This document shows, one piece after another, positions 26,925-36,051 of a stretch of DNA of 64,000 nt. The notes under the pieces were generated by a model. That model saw nothing but the letters and a program-made list of their open reading frames with translations. It had not been told where the DNA came from and did not search any database. Made by a program: the position numbers and the translations under genes. Numbering within the stretch: the stretch's first letter is position 1; each line of letters starts with the position of its first letter. This stretch comes from Desulfosporosinus youngiae DSM 17734 (GTDB lineage: Bacteria > Bacillota > Desulfitobacteriia > Desulfitobacteriales > Desulfitobacteriaceae), in the NCBI RefSeq assembly GCF_000244895.1, contig NZ_CM001441.1:2810226-2874225 (forward strand). Reading direction: 5' to 3'.

Positions 26925-28613
26925 ATGAACTTAGAACTGAAGCTATTAAATACGGACATTCTGATTATCGGCGGCGGAACAGCCGGATGTTTTGCGGCTT
27001 TGACGATTGCTAATAAGTCCGGCTGCCAGGTCATTATAGCCGAAAAGGCCAATATTAAACGCAGCGGTTGCCTTGCAGCGGGGGTTAACGCCCTAAATGC
27101 GTATATCATTAATGGGGAAACCCCAGAAAGCTATCTGGAATATGTACGCAATGATGCGGAAGGCTTAATTCGGGAAGATCTCGTCTTTTCTATCGCCAAG
27201 AGGCTAAATGAAGTTACGCGTAAAGTGGAAACTATGGGGTTGGTAATCCAAAAGGACTCGAATGGTGATTACATCGCCCGTGGCCGGAGAAATATCAAAA
27301 TCAATGGAGAAAATATCAAGCCGCTTCTGGCCAAGGCTGTTGAGCAAACGAAAACTATTCAGGTGCTTAACCAAGTAAATGTGTTTGATTACGTTATTCA
27401 GGACAACCGGGTAATTGGCGCTTATGGATTTTCCGTCAAAGACAAGATTTTTTACACAATTCAAGCCAAAGCGGTTATTTGTGCTGCGGGGGGTGCCGCA
27501 GGATTGTACCGTCCGAATAACCCGGGTTTTTCACGGCATAAGATGTGGTATTCACCATTCAACACCGGTGCCGGTTATGCCATGGGCATCCGGGCCGGAG
27601 CTGAAATGACGACTATGGAAATGCGTTTTATTGCTCTAAGGTGTAAGGATACCATTGCTCCGACCGGGACGATTGCTCAGGGAGCGGGTGCTTCGCAGAT
27701 CAATGGTAAGGGGGAAGTATACGAAAGGAACTACGGAGTGCCGTCAACCCCCAACCGCATGTACTCAACCGTTAGGGAAAACATGGAAGGGAGAGGGCCT
27801 TGTTATCTGGAAACTAAAGGAATGTCCATGGAGACCCAGGAGGAGCTTTACAAGGCTTATCTAAACATGGCACCGGCTCAGACCTTGCGCTGGATTGAGC
27901 GCGGGCAGGGTCCGGCGGTGGAAAATGTAGAGATTGAAGGTACGGAACCGTATATTGTTGGCGGGCATGCGGCAAGCGGTTATTGGGTAGATACAAAAAG
28001 AGCTGCTACTCTGGCAGGACTATATGCCGCCGGAGATGTTGCGGGCGGCAGTCCTCAGAAATACGTGACAGGTTGTTTTGCTGAAGGTGAGATAGCGGCA
28101 CTATCGGCAATGTCCTATATTGAAAGAAAAAGACCTTTCCCGATCGACAGAGAACAAATTATTGAAGCGTTTAACAATGTCTCACGATTCCTAAAGAATC
28201 CGCCCGGTTTATTGCGGATAGAAGATATTGAAGAGGCTATGCAAAAAGTGATGGATGAATATGCCGGAGGGATATCGTCCGGTTATATGGTGAATTTGAA
28301 CAAATTGTCCATAGCACGGGAACAGATCAAAATATTATTGGATAGGTGCAGCTTTCTGAGAGCTAATGATATGCATGAGCTGATGTTTATCCATGAGGTG
28401 ATTGATAGACTATATGTCTGCCGGATAGTGATAGAGCATCTGATAGCCAGAAGAGAAACAAGGTGGCATTGTTTTAATGAGAATGCTGACTATCCGAAAA
28501 AAGATGATGAACATTTTTTTAAGTATGTTAATTCACGATATCAGGATGGAGACATCGAGATTATTTTTCGGGAAATTGTGAAAAAGGATGAGCAGTATGA
28601 GCATCAAAATTAA
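26925..28613 (+). CDS. aprA: AprA-like adenylylsulfate reductase alpha subunit
   Basis: A 562-aa FAD protein of the fumarate reductase/AprA superfamily. It has the dinucleotide-binding DILIIGGGTAGCFAALTIA at the N-terminus, AEKANIKRSGCLAAGVNALN, AVICAAGGAAGLYRP, TGAGYAMGIRAGAEMTTMEMRF, and near the C-terminal third GGHAASGYWVDTKRAATLAGLYAAGDVAGGS. These match AprA, which reduces APS to AMP and sulfite. It is shorter than dissimilatory AprA (usually over 600 aa) and is followed by a small ferredoxin subunit, as in assimilatory AprAB-like pairs of clostridia. GTG 26913 is an alternative start; ATG 26925 has GGTGA in place. Confidence 0.8.
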   Translation: MNLELKLLNTDILIIGGGTAGCFAALTIANKSGCQVIIAEKANIKRSGCLAAGVNALNAYIINGETPESYLEYVRNDAEGLIREDLVFSIAKRLNEVTRKVETMGLVIQKDSNGDYIARGRRNIKINGENIKPLLAKAVEQTKTIQVLNQVNVFDYVIQDNRVIGAYGFSVKDKIFYTIQAKAVICAAGGAAGLYRPNNPGFSRHKMWYSPFNTGAGYAMGIRAGAEMTTMEMRFIALRCKDTIAPTGTIAQGAGASQINGKGEVYERNYGVPSTPNRMYSTVRENMEGRGPCYLETKGMSMETQEELYKAYLNMAPAQTLRWIERGQGPAVENVEIEGTEPYIVGGHAASGYWVDTKRAATLAGLYAAGDVAGGSPQKYVTGCFAEGEIAALSAMSYIERKRPFPIDREQIIEAFNNVSRFLKNPPGLLRIEDIEEAMQKVMDEYAGGISSGYMVNLNKLSIAREQIKILLDRCSFLRANDMHELMFIHEVIDRLYVCRIVIEHLIARRETRWHCFNENADYPKKDDEHFFKYVNSRYQDGDIEIIFREIVKKDEQYEHQN

Positions 28614-28911
28614 TCAGCAATTGTGTATCAGGTGTGGTAAGTGTGTAAATGCCTGCCCAGGCAATCTTTTAGACAGGGGCGATACAGGCCAAGCTTATGT
28701 CAAATATCCAAAAGAGTGTTGGGGGTGTACCTCTTGCCTGAAAGAATGTTCCAGCGGAGCGATTAAGTATTATTTGGGGGCAGATATGGGCGGCAGAGGG
28801 GGATATTTGTATACTAAACTCGATAAGGATCAGTTGCACTGGTTTATATGCAAACCGGATGGGAAAAATGTCTGTATTTCGGTAGATAGAACTCAGGCTA
28901 ATAGGTATTAA
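28597..28911 (+). CDS. aprB: AprB-like ferredoxin subunit
   Basis: A 104-aa protein with two [4Fe-4S] motifs, CIRCGKCVNACP near residue 10 and CWGCTSCLKEC near 40, then a short tail GADMGGRGGYLYTKLDKDQ and IS-V segment resembling the strand that docks AprB to AprA. It is shorter than dissimilatory AprB (about 150 aa), which lacks here the long C-terminal arm. ATG 28588 is an alternative start; 28597 is better spaced from AAAAAGG. It overlaps aprA by 17 nt, so the two are translationally coupled. Confidence 0.8.
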   Translation: MSIKINQQLCIRCGKCVNACPGNLLDRGDTGQAYVKYPKECWGCTSCLKECSSGAIKYYLGADMGGRGGYLYTKLDKDQLHWFICKPDGKNVCISVDRTQANRY

Positions 28912-29091
28912 ATGCCAAAGGATCAAATTAGACTGTTGATAAGAGAATGTCGGTTTATAGCCGGCCTTCTCTTTTTCTATAGGAAAATTGTTAAGTAGGA
29001 AACTTACTGGTATCATAATAATAAAGAATCGGCGGGCAGGCCTAAATGGACTATGATTTTCGGGACCAGACAAACAGAAGGATTGAAATAG

Positions 29092-31743
29092 ATGATGAAA
29101 AAACTAGTCGTTGGCATATTAGCCCATGTGGATGCGGGCAAGACCACACTATCGGAGAGTATGCTTTATCTGAGCGGCAAAATTGGCAGATTGGGCAGGG
29201 TGGATAATAAGGATGCATATTTAGATACCTATGAGCTGGAAAGGGCAAGAGGAATCACCATTTTCTCCAAGCAGGCCATGTTGGAGATAGGTGAGACTCA
29301 GATTATTTTACTGGATACCCCGGGACACGTGGATTTTTCGGCTGAAATGGAGAGAACACTTCAGGTGCTGGATTATGCCATTTTAGTGATCAGCGGTGCT
29401 GATGGGGTGCAGGGGCATACCAAAACATTATGGCGGCTCCTGCACATGTATCGGATACCAGTCTTTTTATTCGTCAATAAGATGGATCAGATTGGGACAG
29501 ATAAGGACAAGCTAATCAAGGAATTGAAAAAACAGCTGGATGATGGCTGCATTGAATTTGGTCAAGCTGAGATGGACAATTTTTACGACCAGCTGGCCAT
29601 GTGTGAAGAAATGATGATGGAAGCCTTTCTGGAAACCGGACATATTAAAAGGGTGCAGATTCAAAAAGCGGTCAGAGAGCGCAAGGTTTTTCCCTGTTTT
29701 TTTGGTTCCGCCTTAAAATTAGAAGGTGTCGAGCAATTTATGCAGGGCCTTGTGAACTATGCTATGATACCTTCCTATCCCCCTGAATTCGGGGCTAAGA
29801 TATTTAAAATAGCCAGAGATGAGCAAGGGAACCGCCTTACCTACCTGAAAATAACAGGCGGAAGACTTAAGGTGAAAGATGTCTTAACCAACGGTATCCG
29901 GAAAGAGAAAGTGAACCAAATTCGTATCTATTCCGGACAGAAATTCGGGACAGTGAACGAGATCGAGGCGGGCTCTGTCTGCGCTGTAACCGGGCTCAGT
30001 CAAACCAGACCGGGAGAAGGGTTAGGGATCGAGGCAGCTTCCGCTGCACCGGTATTGGAGCCTGTGCTGTCCTATCAAATTATTCTGCCCGAAGGCTGTG
30101 ATCCCAGAGTGATGATTCCCAAGCTGCGTCAGATCGAAGAAGAGGAACCGGAACTTCAGATTGTCTGGGATGAACAGCTGCAGGAAATTCAGGCTCAGAT
30201 CATGGGAGAGGTGCAGATCGAAATTCTGCAGAGTCTTATCCAAAGCCGTTTCGGTATTGAGGTGGCCTTTGATGCCGGCAGGATTGTTTATAAGGAGACT
30301 ATTGCCAATGTGGTGGAAGGGGTAGGGCATTTTGAGCCCTTGCGGCATTATGCGGAGGTCCACCTGTTGTTAGAGCCGTGGGAGCCGGGAAGCGGTCTGC
30401 AGTTTGGAACGCAATGCAGTGAGGATAGCTTAAGTAAAAGCTGGCAGCGCCTTATTTTATCCCATCTGGAAGAAAAAGTTCATAGAGGGGTTCTGACCGG
30501 GTCAGCGATTACCGATCTGAAAATTACCTTAGTCTCAGGTCGGGCCCACAATAAGCATACGGAAGGCGGTGACTTCAGAGAGGCTACCTACCGGGCGGTG
30601 CGCCAAGGTTTAAAAGAGGCCCAGTCCATAATGTTGGAGCCTTATTACACCTTTCAACTGGAACTGCCTGAGAAAATGGTGGGCAGAGGGATGACTGATA
30701 TCGAGAAAATGCATGGCACCTGCGCAATATCCGAGACTAATGGCGAAACGGCGGTTCTGGTTGGGAGCGCCCCGGTTGTGACCATGAGGAATTATCAGAA
30801 AGAGGTAATGGCCTACACCAAAGGGCTCGGCAGGTTGTTTTGCAGCCTGAAAGGGTACGAGCCATGCCACAATGCAGAAGAGGTCATAGAAAACAGCGGC
30901 TATGATTCGGAAAGAGACCTGGCAAATCCGACAGGTTCGGTATTTTGTGCCCATGGTACGGGCTTTTTAGTGGAATGGGATGCCGTCAAGGACTACATGC
31001 ATGTTGAAAGCTATCTTCAGCAAAAAGGCTCGTCGGGAGAAGCAGTCCTCAACCAGGCCACATACTCAGAGGAGCGGTGGATCAGTTTAGAGGAGATTGA
31101 CCAAATTATCAACAATACCTTTTATGCCAACCAAGGGAAGAAGTCTGCCTGGAAACGACGCAAAACAGCCCGGGACAGTTATTATGAACAGGCTGCCTAT
31201 GCCGACAGACAGAAGGAAAGCAAGGAAGAGTATCTCCTTGTGGACGGTTATAATATCATCCATGCCTGGCCTGAACTGAAAGAGCTTGCCGATGAGAATA
31301 TGGACGGGGCCAGGATGAAATTGCTGGATACTCTCAGCAATTATCAGGGGATTCGCAAATGCCGGGTTATCGTTGTCTTTGATGCTTATCGTGTTCAGGG
31401 GCATGTCGAGGAAGTCATCGACTATCATAATATCCATATGGTCTTTACCAGGGAAGCACAAACGGCGGATCAGTATATTGAAAAATTCGCCCATGATAAT
31501 CAGAAAAAATATAATATCACCGTGGCAACCTCAGACGGTTTGCAGCAGCTCATTATCAGGGGAGCGGGATCTGCTTTGTTATCCGCCAGAGACCTGAAGA
31601 TTGAGATCGACGGGGCTAATGAACGAATGAAAAGGGAATATCAGGAGATGAAGAGAATAGATCGTAATTACCTTGTAGATGTATTGTCTCCAGCTGCGAA
31701 ACAACAGATGAAAGAAATAGTTAACAAAGATAATGAACCGTAA
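29092..31743 (+). CDS. TetM/EF-G-like ribosomal GTPase fused to a Rae1/YacP-like NYN endonuclease
   Basis: An 883-aa two-part protein. Residues 1-650 follow the ribosomal-protection GTPase layout: P-loop AHVDAGKTT (11-19), RGITIF (53-58), DTPGH (75-79), NKMD (129-132), then domains II to V. Residues about 713-850 match B. subtilis Rae1 (YacP), a ribosome A-site mRNA endonuclease: LLVDGYNIIHAWPELKEL, RVIVVFDAY, VFTREAQTADQYIEK and VATSDGLQQ, keeping the NYN acidic residues. A linker rich in charged residues (about 655-712) joins them. Tetracycline resistance is possible in principle, but the nuclease suggests ribosome-dependent mRNA cleavage. Monocistronic with a terminator at 31911. Confidence 0.88.
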   Translation: MMKKLVVGILAHVDAGKTTLSESMLYLSGKIGRLGRVDNKDAYLDTYELERARGITIFSKQAMLEIGETQIILLDTPGHVDFSAEMERTLQVLDYAILVISGADGVQGHTKTLWRLLHMYRIPVFLFVNKMDQIGTDKDKLIKELKKQLDDGCIEFGQAEMDNFYDQLAMCEEMMMEAFLETGHIKRVQIQKAVRERKVFPCFFGSALKLEGVEQFMQGLVNYAMIPSYPPEFGAKIFKIARDEQGNRLTYLKITGGRLKVKDVLTNGIRKEKVNQIRIYSGQKFGTVNEIEAGSVCAVTGLSQTRPGEGLGIEAASAAPVLEPVLSYQIILPEGCDPRVMIPKLRQIEEEEPELQIVWDEQLQEIQAQIMGEVQIEILQSLIQSRFGIEVAFDAGRIVYKETIANVVEGVGHFEPLRHYAEVHLLLEPWEPGSGLQFGTQCSEDSLSKSWQRLILSHLEEKVHRGVLTGSAITDLKITLVSGRAHNKHTEGGDFREATYRAVRQGLKEAQSIMLEPYYTFQLELPEKMVGRGMTDIEKMHGTCAISETNGETAVLVGSAPVVTMRNYQKEVMAYTKGLGRLFCSLKGYEPCHNAEEVIENSGYDSERDLANPTGSVFCAHGTGFLVEWDAVKDYMHVESYLQQKGSSGEAVLNQATYSEERWISLEEIDQIINNTFYANQGKKSAWKRRKTARDSYYEQAAYADRQKESKEEYLLVDGYNIIHAWPELKELADENMDGARMKLLDTLSNYQGIRKCRVIVVFDAYRVQGHVEEVIDYHNIHMVFTREAQTADQYIEKFAHDNQKKYNITVATSDGLQQLIIRGAGSALLSARDLKIEIDGANERMKREYQEMKRIDRNYLVDVLSPAAKQQMKEIVNKDNEP

Positions 31744-32181
31744 AAAGTCATGTCTATAAATCGAGACGATGTGTCTTTTCTTATGGATGTTGTCTCAATT
31801 TAAAGACATATTTCTAATTGAAGTTAGACGATCCTAATAACTATAAAACTTTGACCTGAGACTGTCGCCAAATCAATTTACAGTGATAGTCAGAGGGTCC
31901 CAACAGTAAAAAAATACGCTTTGAAACGGCTTCTTAAGCCGCTTCAAAGCGTATTTTTATGTGATTTTTGTTTAACAGAGTTGTTTTGCAGAACACCTTA
32001 TTTTGGAGAATATTCCGAACAATCGGAAATCTGGATTTATTATTGCATGTCCAAATTCATAGGAAGGAGGAAGGTTTAAAGGAGGTGGTTTTAGAAACCA
32101 AGACAAGCTTAACAATAAATGCAGGATGAAGAAATCAATTATCAATGAAGCGCACAACTGCGCACGTAAAGGAGAATAATC
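31744..32181. other. Intergenic region between the GTPase-NYN gene and hbd
   Basis: 438 bp without a supported gene. It holds a weak stem (GAGAC near 31768 with GTCTC near 31792), the strong terminator at 31911-31957, and from about 32160 the ribosome binding site AAAGGAG of hbd. Two AGGAGG-like stretches near 32065-32085 have no good ORF behind them. Confidence 0.6.
31911..31957 (+). terminator. Terminator after the GTPase-NYN gene
   Basis: AAAATACGCTTTGAA (31911-31925) pairs perfectly with TTCAAAGCGTATTTT (31943-31957), with an inner CGGCTT/AAGCCG arm. Bidirectional in form. Confidence 0.85.
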
Positions 32182-33036
32182 ATGGAGATAAAAAAAGTTG
32201 GTGTATTGGGTGCCGGCACAATGGGTGCGGGGATTGCCCAAGTCAGTATTGAAGCAGGATATAGCGTGGTTTTAGTAGATGTTGTGCCGGAAATTGTGGA
32301 GGGGGCAATTAATCGTTTAGATAAGGCTTGGGCCAAAGCGGTTGAAAAAGGTAAAGTGACCGAAGAAGCTGTGGCTGATTATAAGGCCAAGCTGATCAAG
32401 AGCACGGATATTCATGATTTGAACGATGTCGATATTGTAATCGAGGCTGTTGTAGAGAACATTGATATTAAGAAAAAGGTTCAAAAGCAGCTTGGTGAAC
32501 TCTGCAAAACGGATACTATTTTAGCCACCAATACCTCCGCTCTGAGTATTACAGAGATCGCTGCGGCAACTAATCGCCCCGAAAGAGTCGTGGGAATGCA
32601 TTTCTTTAATCCAGTACCCGTCATGAAATTAGTTGAAGTCATTCCGGGTGTCGTTACAACTGATGATGTTACCCAGGCAGTCATTGAGTTAGCTAAGAAA
32701 ATAGGCAAAGAGCCAGTACTAGCCAAAGAAAGTCCCGGCTTTATCGTTAACCGTATCTTGGTTCCCTATATGAATGAAGCCGCTAATGTATTCTATGAAG
32801 GCATTGCTACAGCAGAAGAAATTGACAAAGCAATGAAGCTGGGCGCGGGAATGCCCATGGGTCCTCTGGCCTTAGCAGATATGGTAGGAATAGATGTTGT
32901 TTTAGCAGTCTGCGATTTTTTCTTTAAAGAATTTGCCGATTCCAAATACCGCCCTTCTCTGGCTTTCAGACAAAAAGTACGGGCCGGACATTTGGGCAAG
33001 AAGACCGGCAGAGGCTTCTATGACTACAGTAACTAA
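32182..33036 (+). CDS. hbd: 3-hydroxybutyryl-CoA dehydrogenase
   Basis: A 284-aa 3-hydroxyacyl-CoA dehydrogenase. The NAD site is GVLGAGTMGAGIAQ (residues 7-20), the catalytic segment NTSALSITEIA then GMHFFNPVPVMKLVEVI (about 133-149), and the C-terminal domain carries ESPGFIVNRILVPYMNEA. It interconverts 3-hydroxybutyryl-CoA and acetoacetyl-CoA in butyrate fermentation or beta-oxidation. No crotonase, thiolase or acyl-CoA dehydrogenase lies beside it, so it is a stand-alone copy. AAAGGAGAATAATC precedes the ATG. Confidence 0.93.
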   Translation: MEIKKVGVLGAGTMGAGIAQVSIEAGYSVVLVDVVPEIVEGAINRLDKAWAKAVEKGKVTEEAVADYKAKLIKSTDIHDLNDVDIVIEAVVENIDIKKKVQKQLGELCKTDTILATNTSALSITEIAAATNRPERVVGMHFFNPVPVMKLVEVIPGVVTTDDVTQAVIELAKKIGKEPVLAKESPGFIVNRILVPYMNEAANVFYEGIATAEEIDKAMKLGAGMPMGPLALADMVGIDVVLAVCDFFFKEFADSKYRPSLAFRQKVRAGHLGKKTGRGFYDYSN

Positions 33037-33093
33037 GCTAATGGCTGTGATGCCGAGTTTGTTCTGCTAGTCTTATAAGTCTCTTAGTATTGT

Positions 33094-33126
33094 CCGGCGC
33101 CAATAGGGCAAACAACATGGCGCCGG
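33094..33126 (+). terminator. Terminator-like hairpin after hbd
   Basis: CCGGCGCCA (33094-33102) pairs with TGGCGCCGG (33118-33126) around a 15-nt loop, 58 bp after hbd. The tail CCTTTG is only weakly T-rich. Confidence 0.6.
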
Positions 33127-33218
33127 CCTTTGAATCAAGGTAGTCTAAGGGATGCCTGAATCATGATAAAGATTTTTAATGGACGCTGGATAAAATATCC
33201 GCTCCAAGGAGGATTACT

Positions 33219-33369
33219 GCGTATTCTGGAGAAAATGCTGTACAAAGACTTTTCCAAACAGAACCTTTGATCCCATTCTACTAAGAAAAAGGACAGTTAA
33301 AGCGTATTATGGAGCAACCAATGCAACCAATTGACCAGGTTTTTCAGGGTATTCTGAAAGAAGCATTGA
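33219..33369 (+). pseudogene. Decayed 3' fragment of an adenylate kinase gene
   Basis: The frame reads GENAVQRLFQTEPLIPFY, a stop (TAA), then EKGQLKRIMEQPMQPIDQV and FQGILKEAL. This follows the end of the intact adk ([20 protein letters not shown] ... [26 protein letters not shown]) with a four-residue gap, an insertion and the stop at a Gln codon. The DNA from 33255 to 33360 is also clearly similar to 22483-22590. The 5' three quarters of the gene are missing. Confidence 0.75.
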
Positions 33370-33477
33370 CCTCAAAAGCATTGAGCATTAATAAAATTGC
33401 AATGTACATAAAAATGAGCCATTGACAAAACACAAAAAAACAGTTACGATACAGTGCATTAAGGTGAATAAAAGATA

Positions 33478-33525
33478 AAACCAACTCGTTTCCAGGTTTT
33501 AAACCTGAAAGCGGGTTGGTTTTAG
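33478..33525 (-). terminator. Terminator of the ArsB/NhaD permease gene
   Basis: AAACCAACTCGTTTCCAGGTTT pairs, with G-U pairs, with the segment AAACCTGAAAGCGGGTTGGTTT that follows. On the minus strand it is preceded by the permease stop (33604) and ends in a T-rich tail. Confidence 0.7.
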
Positions 33526-33603
33526 GTAAAGCAGTTATGAAAGGATGCCAGACCAATACAACAGAAGGCTGCCGCTTATTCCATAGGACTTGGCTTGGCA
33601 TTC

Positions 33604-34932
33604 TTATGAAAAACCTAGCTTGATAAAAACAAAGTATATATAGACGCTAGCTATCACTAGAGAGATCAAAGTCACCGGAACGCTTACTTTTAGAAAATCT
33701 GTAAAAGAAATGGGGGCTCCTTCCCGAACCGCTATGCTGGCTACAATCAGGTTCGCCGAAGAAGCAATTAAAGTACCGTTGCCGCCCAGACAAGCTCCTA
33801 AGGCAAGGGACCACCATATGGTGGAGATTTCCGTCTGTGACACAGCCAATTGGGTGCCCATATCCTGAACCATGGGAATCATGGTGGCCACCAAGGGAAT
33901 ATTGTCAACAAAAGCAGACGCAAACCCGGCTCCCCATAGTATGACTAAGGAAGTAAGCGCTATATTTCCACCGGTAACTTCTATCATCCAAGATGCCAAT
34001 TGTTTAATAACGCCTACTTCAACTAACCCCCCCACCAGTACGAACAAACCGGCGAAGAAAAAGATGGTTACCCATTCCACCGAATGAAACACTTCGTCTA
34101 AATCACTTTCTTTGGTTCCGATGAGCATTAAAAGAGTGGCGCCGGACAAAGCTACCACCGCTGGTTCCATATGCAGAAATTGATGCAAGACAAAACCTAA
34201 CAAGGTAAGGGCAAAGACAAAAACAGATTTTTTAGCCAATGCCATATTTTGAATATATTCGTTAGGATCGATGTCCATAAGTCCCTGTTGATATCGTTTC
34301 TCCGCATGAAGGTGGTTTTTAAAATAGAATTTTAGATAGGCGATAGTGATAAGCAGAATGATGATAATAATTGGTGTTATATGAATAAGGAAATCATTAA
34401 ATGAAATATCTGCCGCTACGCCGATCATAATGTTTGGCGGATCTCCTACCAGGGTAGCCGCTCCACCAATATTGCAGACTAGAATTTCCGTAATGAGGAA
34501 AGGGATGGGGTTCATATGCAGAATCCGGGTAATGGCAATGGTGATGGGCGAAATCAATAAAACCATAGTCACAAGATCAATAAAAGCTGATCCAACGGCC
34601 GTCAGTAAAGCAAGCCTTATCAATATTTTCATAGGATCTCCATTGGCACTTTGAGCTGTTTTGATTGCAATATATTGAAAGATGCCGCTTTTGTTGGCAA
34701 TACCCACCAGAATCATCATGCCGAGGAGCAGAAAGATGGTCGCCCAATGAATATGTTCCGTATAAGCCACATGTAAATCCACGATGCCAAATATAACCAT
34801 CAAGAGCGCGCCGGACATGGCGATAATGGATCGATTAATTTTTTCCGAAATAATAAGGGCATAACTAGTAAGAAAAATGACTACTGCTACAATAATTTGC
34901 CAATTGGCTACGTTCGGTTCTACATTTATCAC
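33604..34932 (-). CDS. ArsB/NhaD family (SLC13-like) ion transporter
   Basis: A 442-aa membrane protein with about eleven hydrophobic segments in two inverted halves. Family markers are GNGTLIASSANLIVA-type and GDPPNIMIG loops, here LVGDPPNIMIGVAADISF near residue 160 and GGNGTLIASSANLIVAS near 388, plus FVDNIPLVATMIPMV near 335. Related proteins are NhaD Na+/H+ antiporters, ArsB arsenite pumps and a large group of unknowns. No ars genes are adjacent. Monocistronic, with GGAGG upstream of the start. Confidence 0.83.
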   Translation of the reverse strand: MINVEPNVANWQIIVAVVIFLTSYALIISEKINRSIIAMSGALLMVIFGIVDLHVAYTEHIHWATIFLLLGMMILVGIANKSGIFQYIAIKTAQSANGDPMKILIRLALLTAVGSAFIDLVTMVLLISPITIAITRILHMNPIPFLITEILVCNIGGAATLVGDPPNIMIGVAADISFNDFLIHITPIIIIILLITIAYLKFYFKNHLHAEKRYQQGLMDIDPNEYIQNMALAKKSVFVFALTLLGFVLHQFLHMEPAVVALSGATLLMLIGTKESDLDEVFHSVEWVTIFFFAGLFVLVGGLVEVGVIKQLASWMIEVTGGNIALTSLVILWGAGFASAFVDNIPLVATMIPMVQDMGTQLAVSQTEISTIWWSLALGACLGGNGTLIASSANLIVASIAVREGAPISFTDFLKVSVPVTLISLVIASVYIYFVFIKLGFS

Positions 34933-35850
34933 TGTTGTGGCCTCCTTCTTATTTTATTTTAAGGCTAGATATTGGTAGGAAGAACTAAAAGAGGTAAAAG
35001 GTCATAACGAAATAAAGGACTATAATCGCAAAAAATCTTTGTCCTTCTTCGCCGGATATTGATATTAGCATTAGCATTGCGGTGGCTCTTTCGTAAATTT
35101 TGCAACGTAAAATTAGCGGCACTGTTCCGCATTTTAAACCCCAGTCTGCTCATTGCTGATGGTTTCATTCGTCATAGACAAGTAAACTTTTTATCAAAAC
35201 CGGACAACCCGGCCTACTTTTTACCCTATAAATTATAAAATTCACCATTCTCACTTTTGGGCAATGATCAGATTGCTTGGGTGGGTTAACTCCTTTTAAA
35301 CCTGCTTATACAGGATACGGACGCTCCCGCTAATGAGTTTCCACTCCTCCGGGTTTATGTCACTATAATTTCTTTCCCCAATGCTTAGGCTAATTTATGT
35401 AAAAACAGCGTAGAATTATGATGGCTGCTTTCAATCCGCAGATGTTTGATTTTTGGTACACACCTAATTCTTTTCCGGCATACCCTATTGTCATTATTAC
35501 TTGATAATTATGTCTTAATGTTATGTTTCTATTTTTCAGTATAGAATCTGGTATATTTTCAATCTCTTGTAAGCCCTGGAAGCTTGGTTGTGAAAAAATA
35601 AAAACATTTCTGCTGAAATACCGTTTTTTTGAAAGTCTCCTCGCCAATCTAACCATATAATACTATCATATATGATATGATAATTATTAGTCAATAGAAC
35701 TATTGAAAGAATAGAAGGAATACAAGAATGTATAGGTTGCTATACATTTAACTTCCCAGATATTAATGGCAGAACGACAAATTAAACTCGTCTCAATGAT
35801 TGTATAAAATTTTAAAAAGATTGTATTATCGACATATGATTCTTCGGCGA
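34933..35850. other. Long AT-rich stretch without a convincing gene
   Basis: About 900 bp. The longest frames are an 88-aa minus-strand frame (35390-35656) and a 67-aa minus-strand frame (34965-35168); neither resembles a known family and both are rich in rare residues. A 14-bp perfect palindrome TATCATATATGATA (35664-35677) lies just before the start of the 88-aa frame and could be an operator. The stretch may be the remains of a lost gene. Confidence 0.55.
35390..35656 (-). CDS. Doubtful small ORF
   Basis: An 88-aa frame, not recognised, basic at the N-terminus (MVRLARRLSKKRYFSRN) with a hydrophobic C-terminus. No clear Shine-Dalgarno. It is listed only because the palindrome at 35664-35677 is directly upstream of its start. 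Confidence 0.18.
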   Translation of the reverse strand: MVRLARRLSKKRYFSRNVFIFSQPSFQGLQEIENIPDSILKNRNITLRHNYQVIMTIGYAGKELGVYQKSNICGLKAAIIILRCFYIN

Positions 35851-35876
35851 AAAGACGGCTATTAATGGCCGTCTTT
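35851..35876 (-). terminator. Terminator of the PII-like gene
   Basis: AAAGACGGC (35851-35859) and GCCGTCTTT (35868-35876) form a 9-bp stem with an 8-nt loop; on the minus strand it is followed by TTTTCG. Confidence 0.75.
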
Positions 35877-36051
35877 ATGTTTTATTGAAAGGAAAGAAAC
35901 TGATGGGTAATTTGATGAGCGATGAAGGTAGGGAGGAAGCCGAAAGGAATTTTTCCGAGAGGATTGGCAGCGCCCCGTCAGAGTCTGTGTAATCCTCCCG
36001 GTTATCTTTTCACCTATTTCCTGCTTTTGGCCGATATAAACGGCATCTTTA

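Noticed and set aside
29092-31743. Plain tetracycline-resistance gene (tetM type)
   Set aside because: The length and Rae1-like C-terminus are not found in TetM/O/W, and the context is not that of a resistance element.
33344-33601. 85-aa minus-strand ORF between the adk fragment and the permease
   Set aside because: It lies across the permease terminator and the adk remnant and has no start signal.
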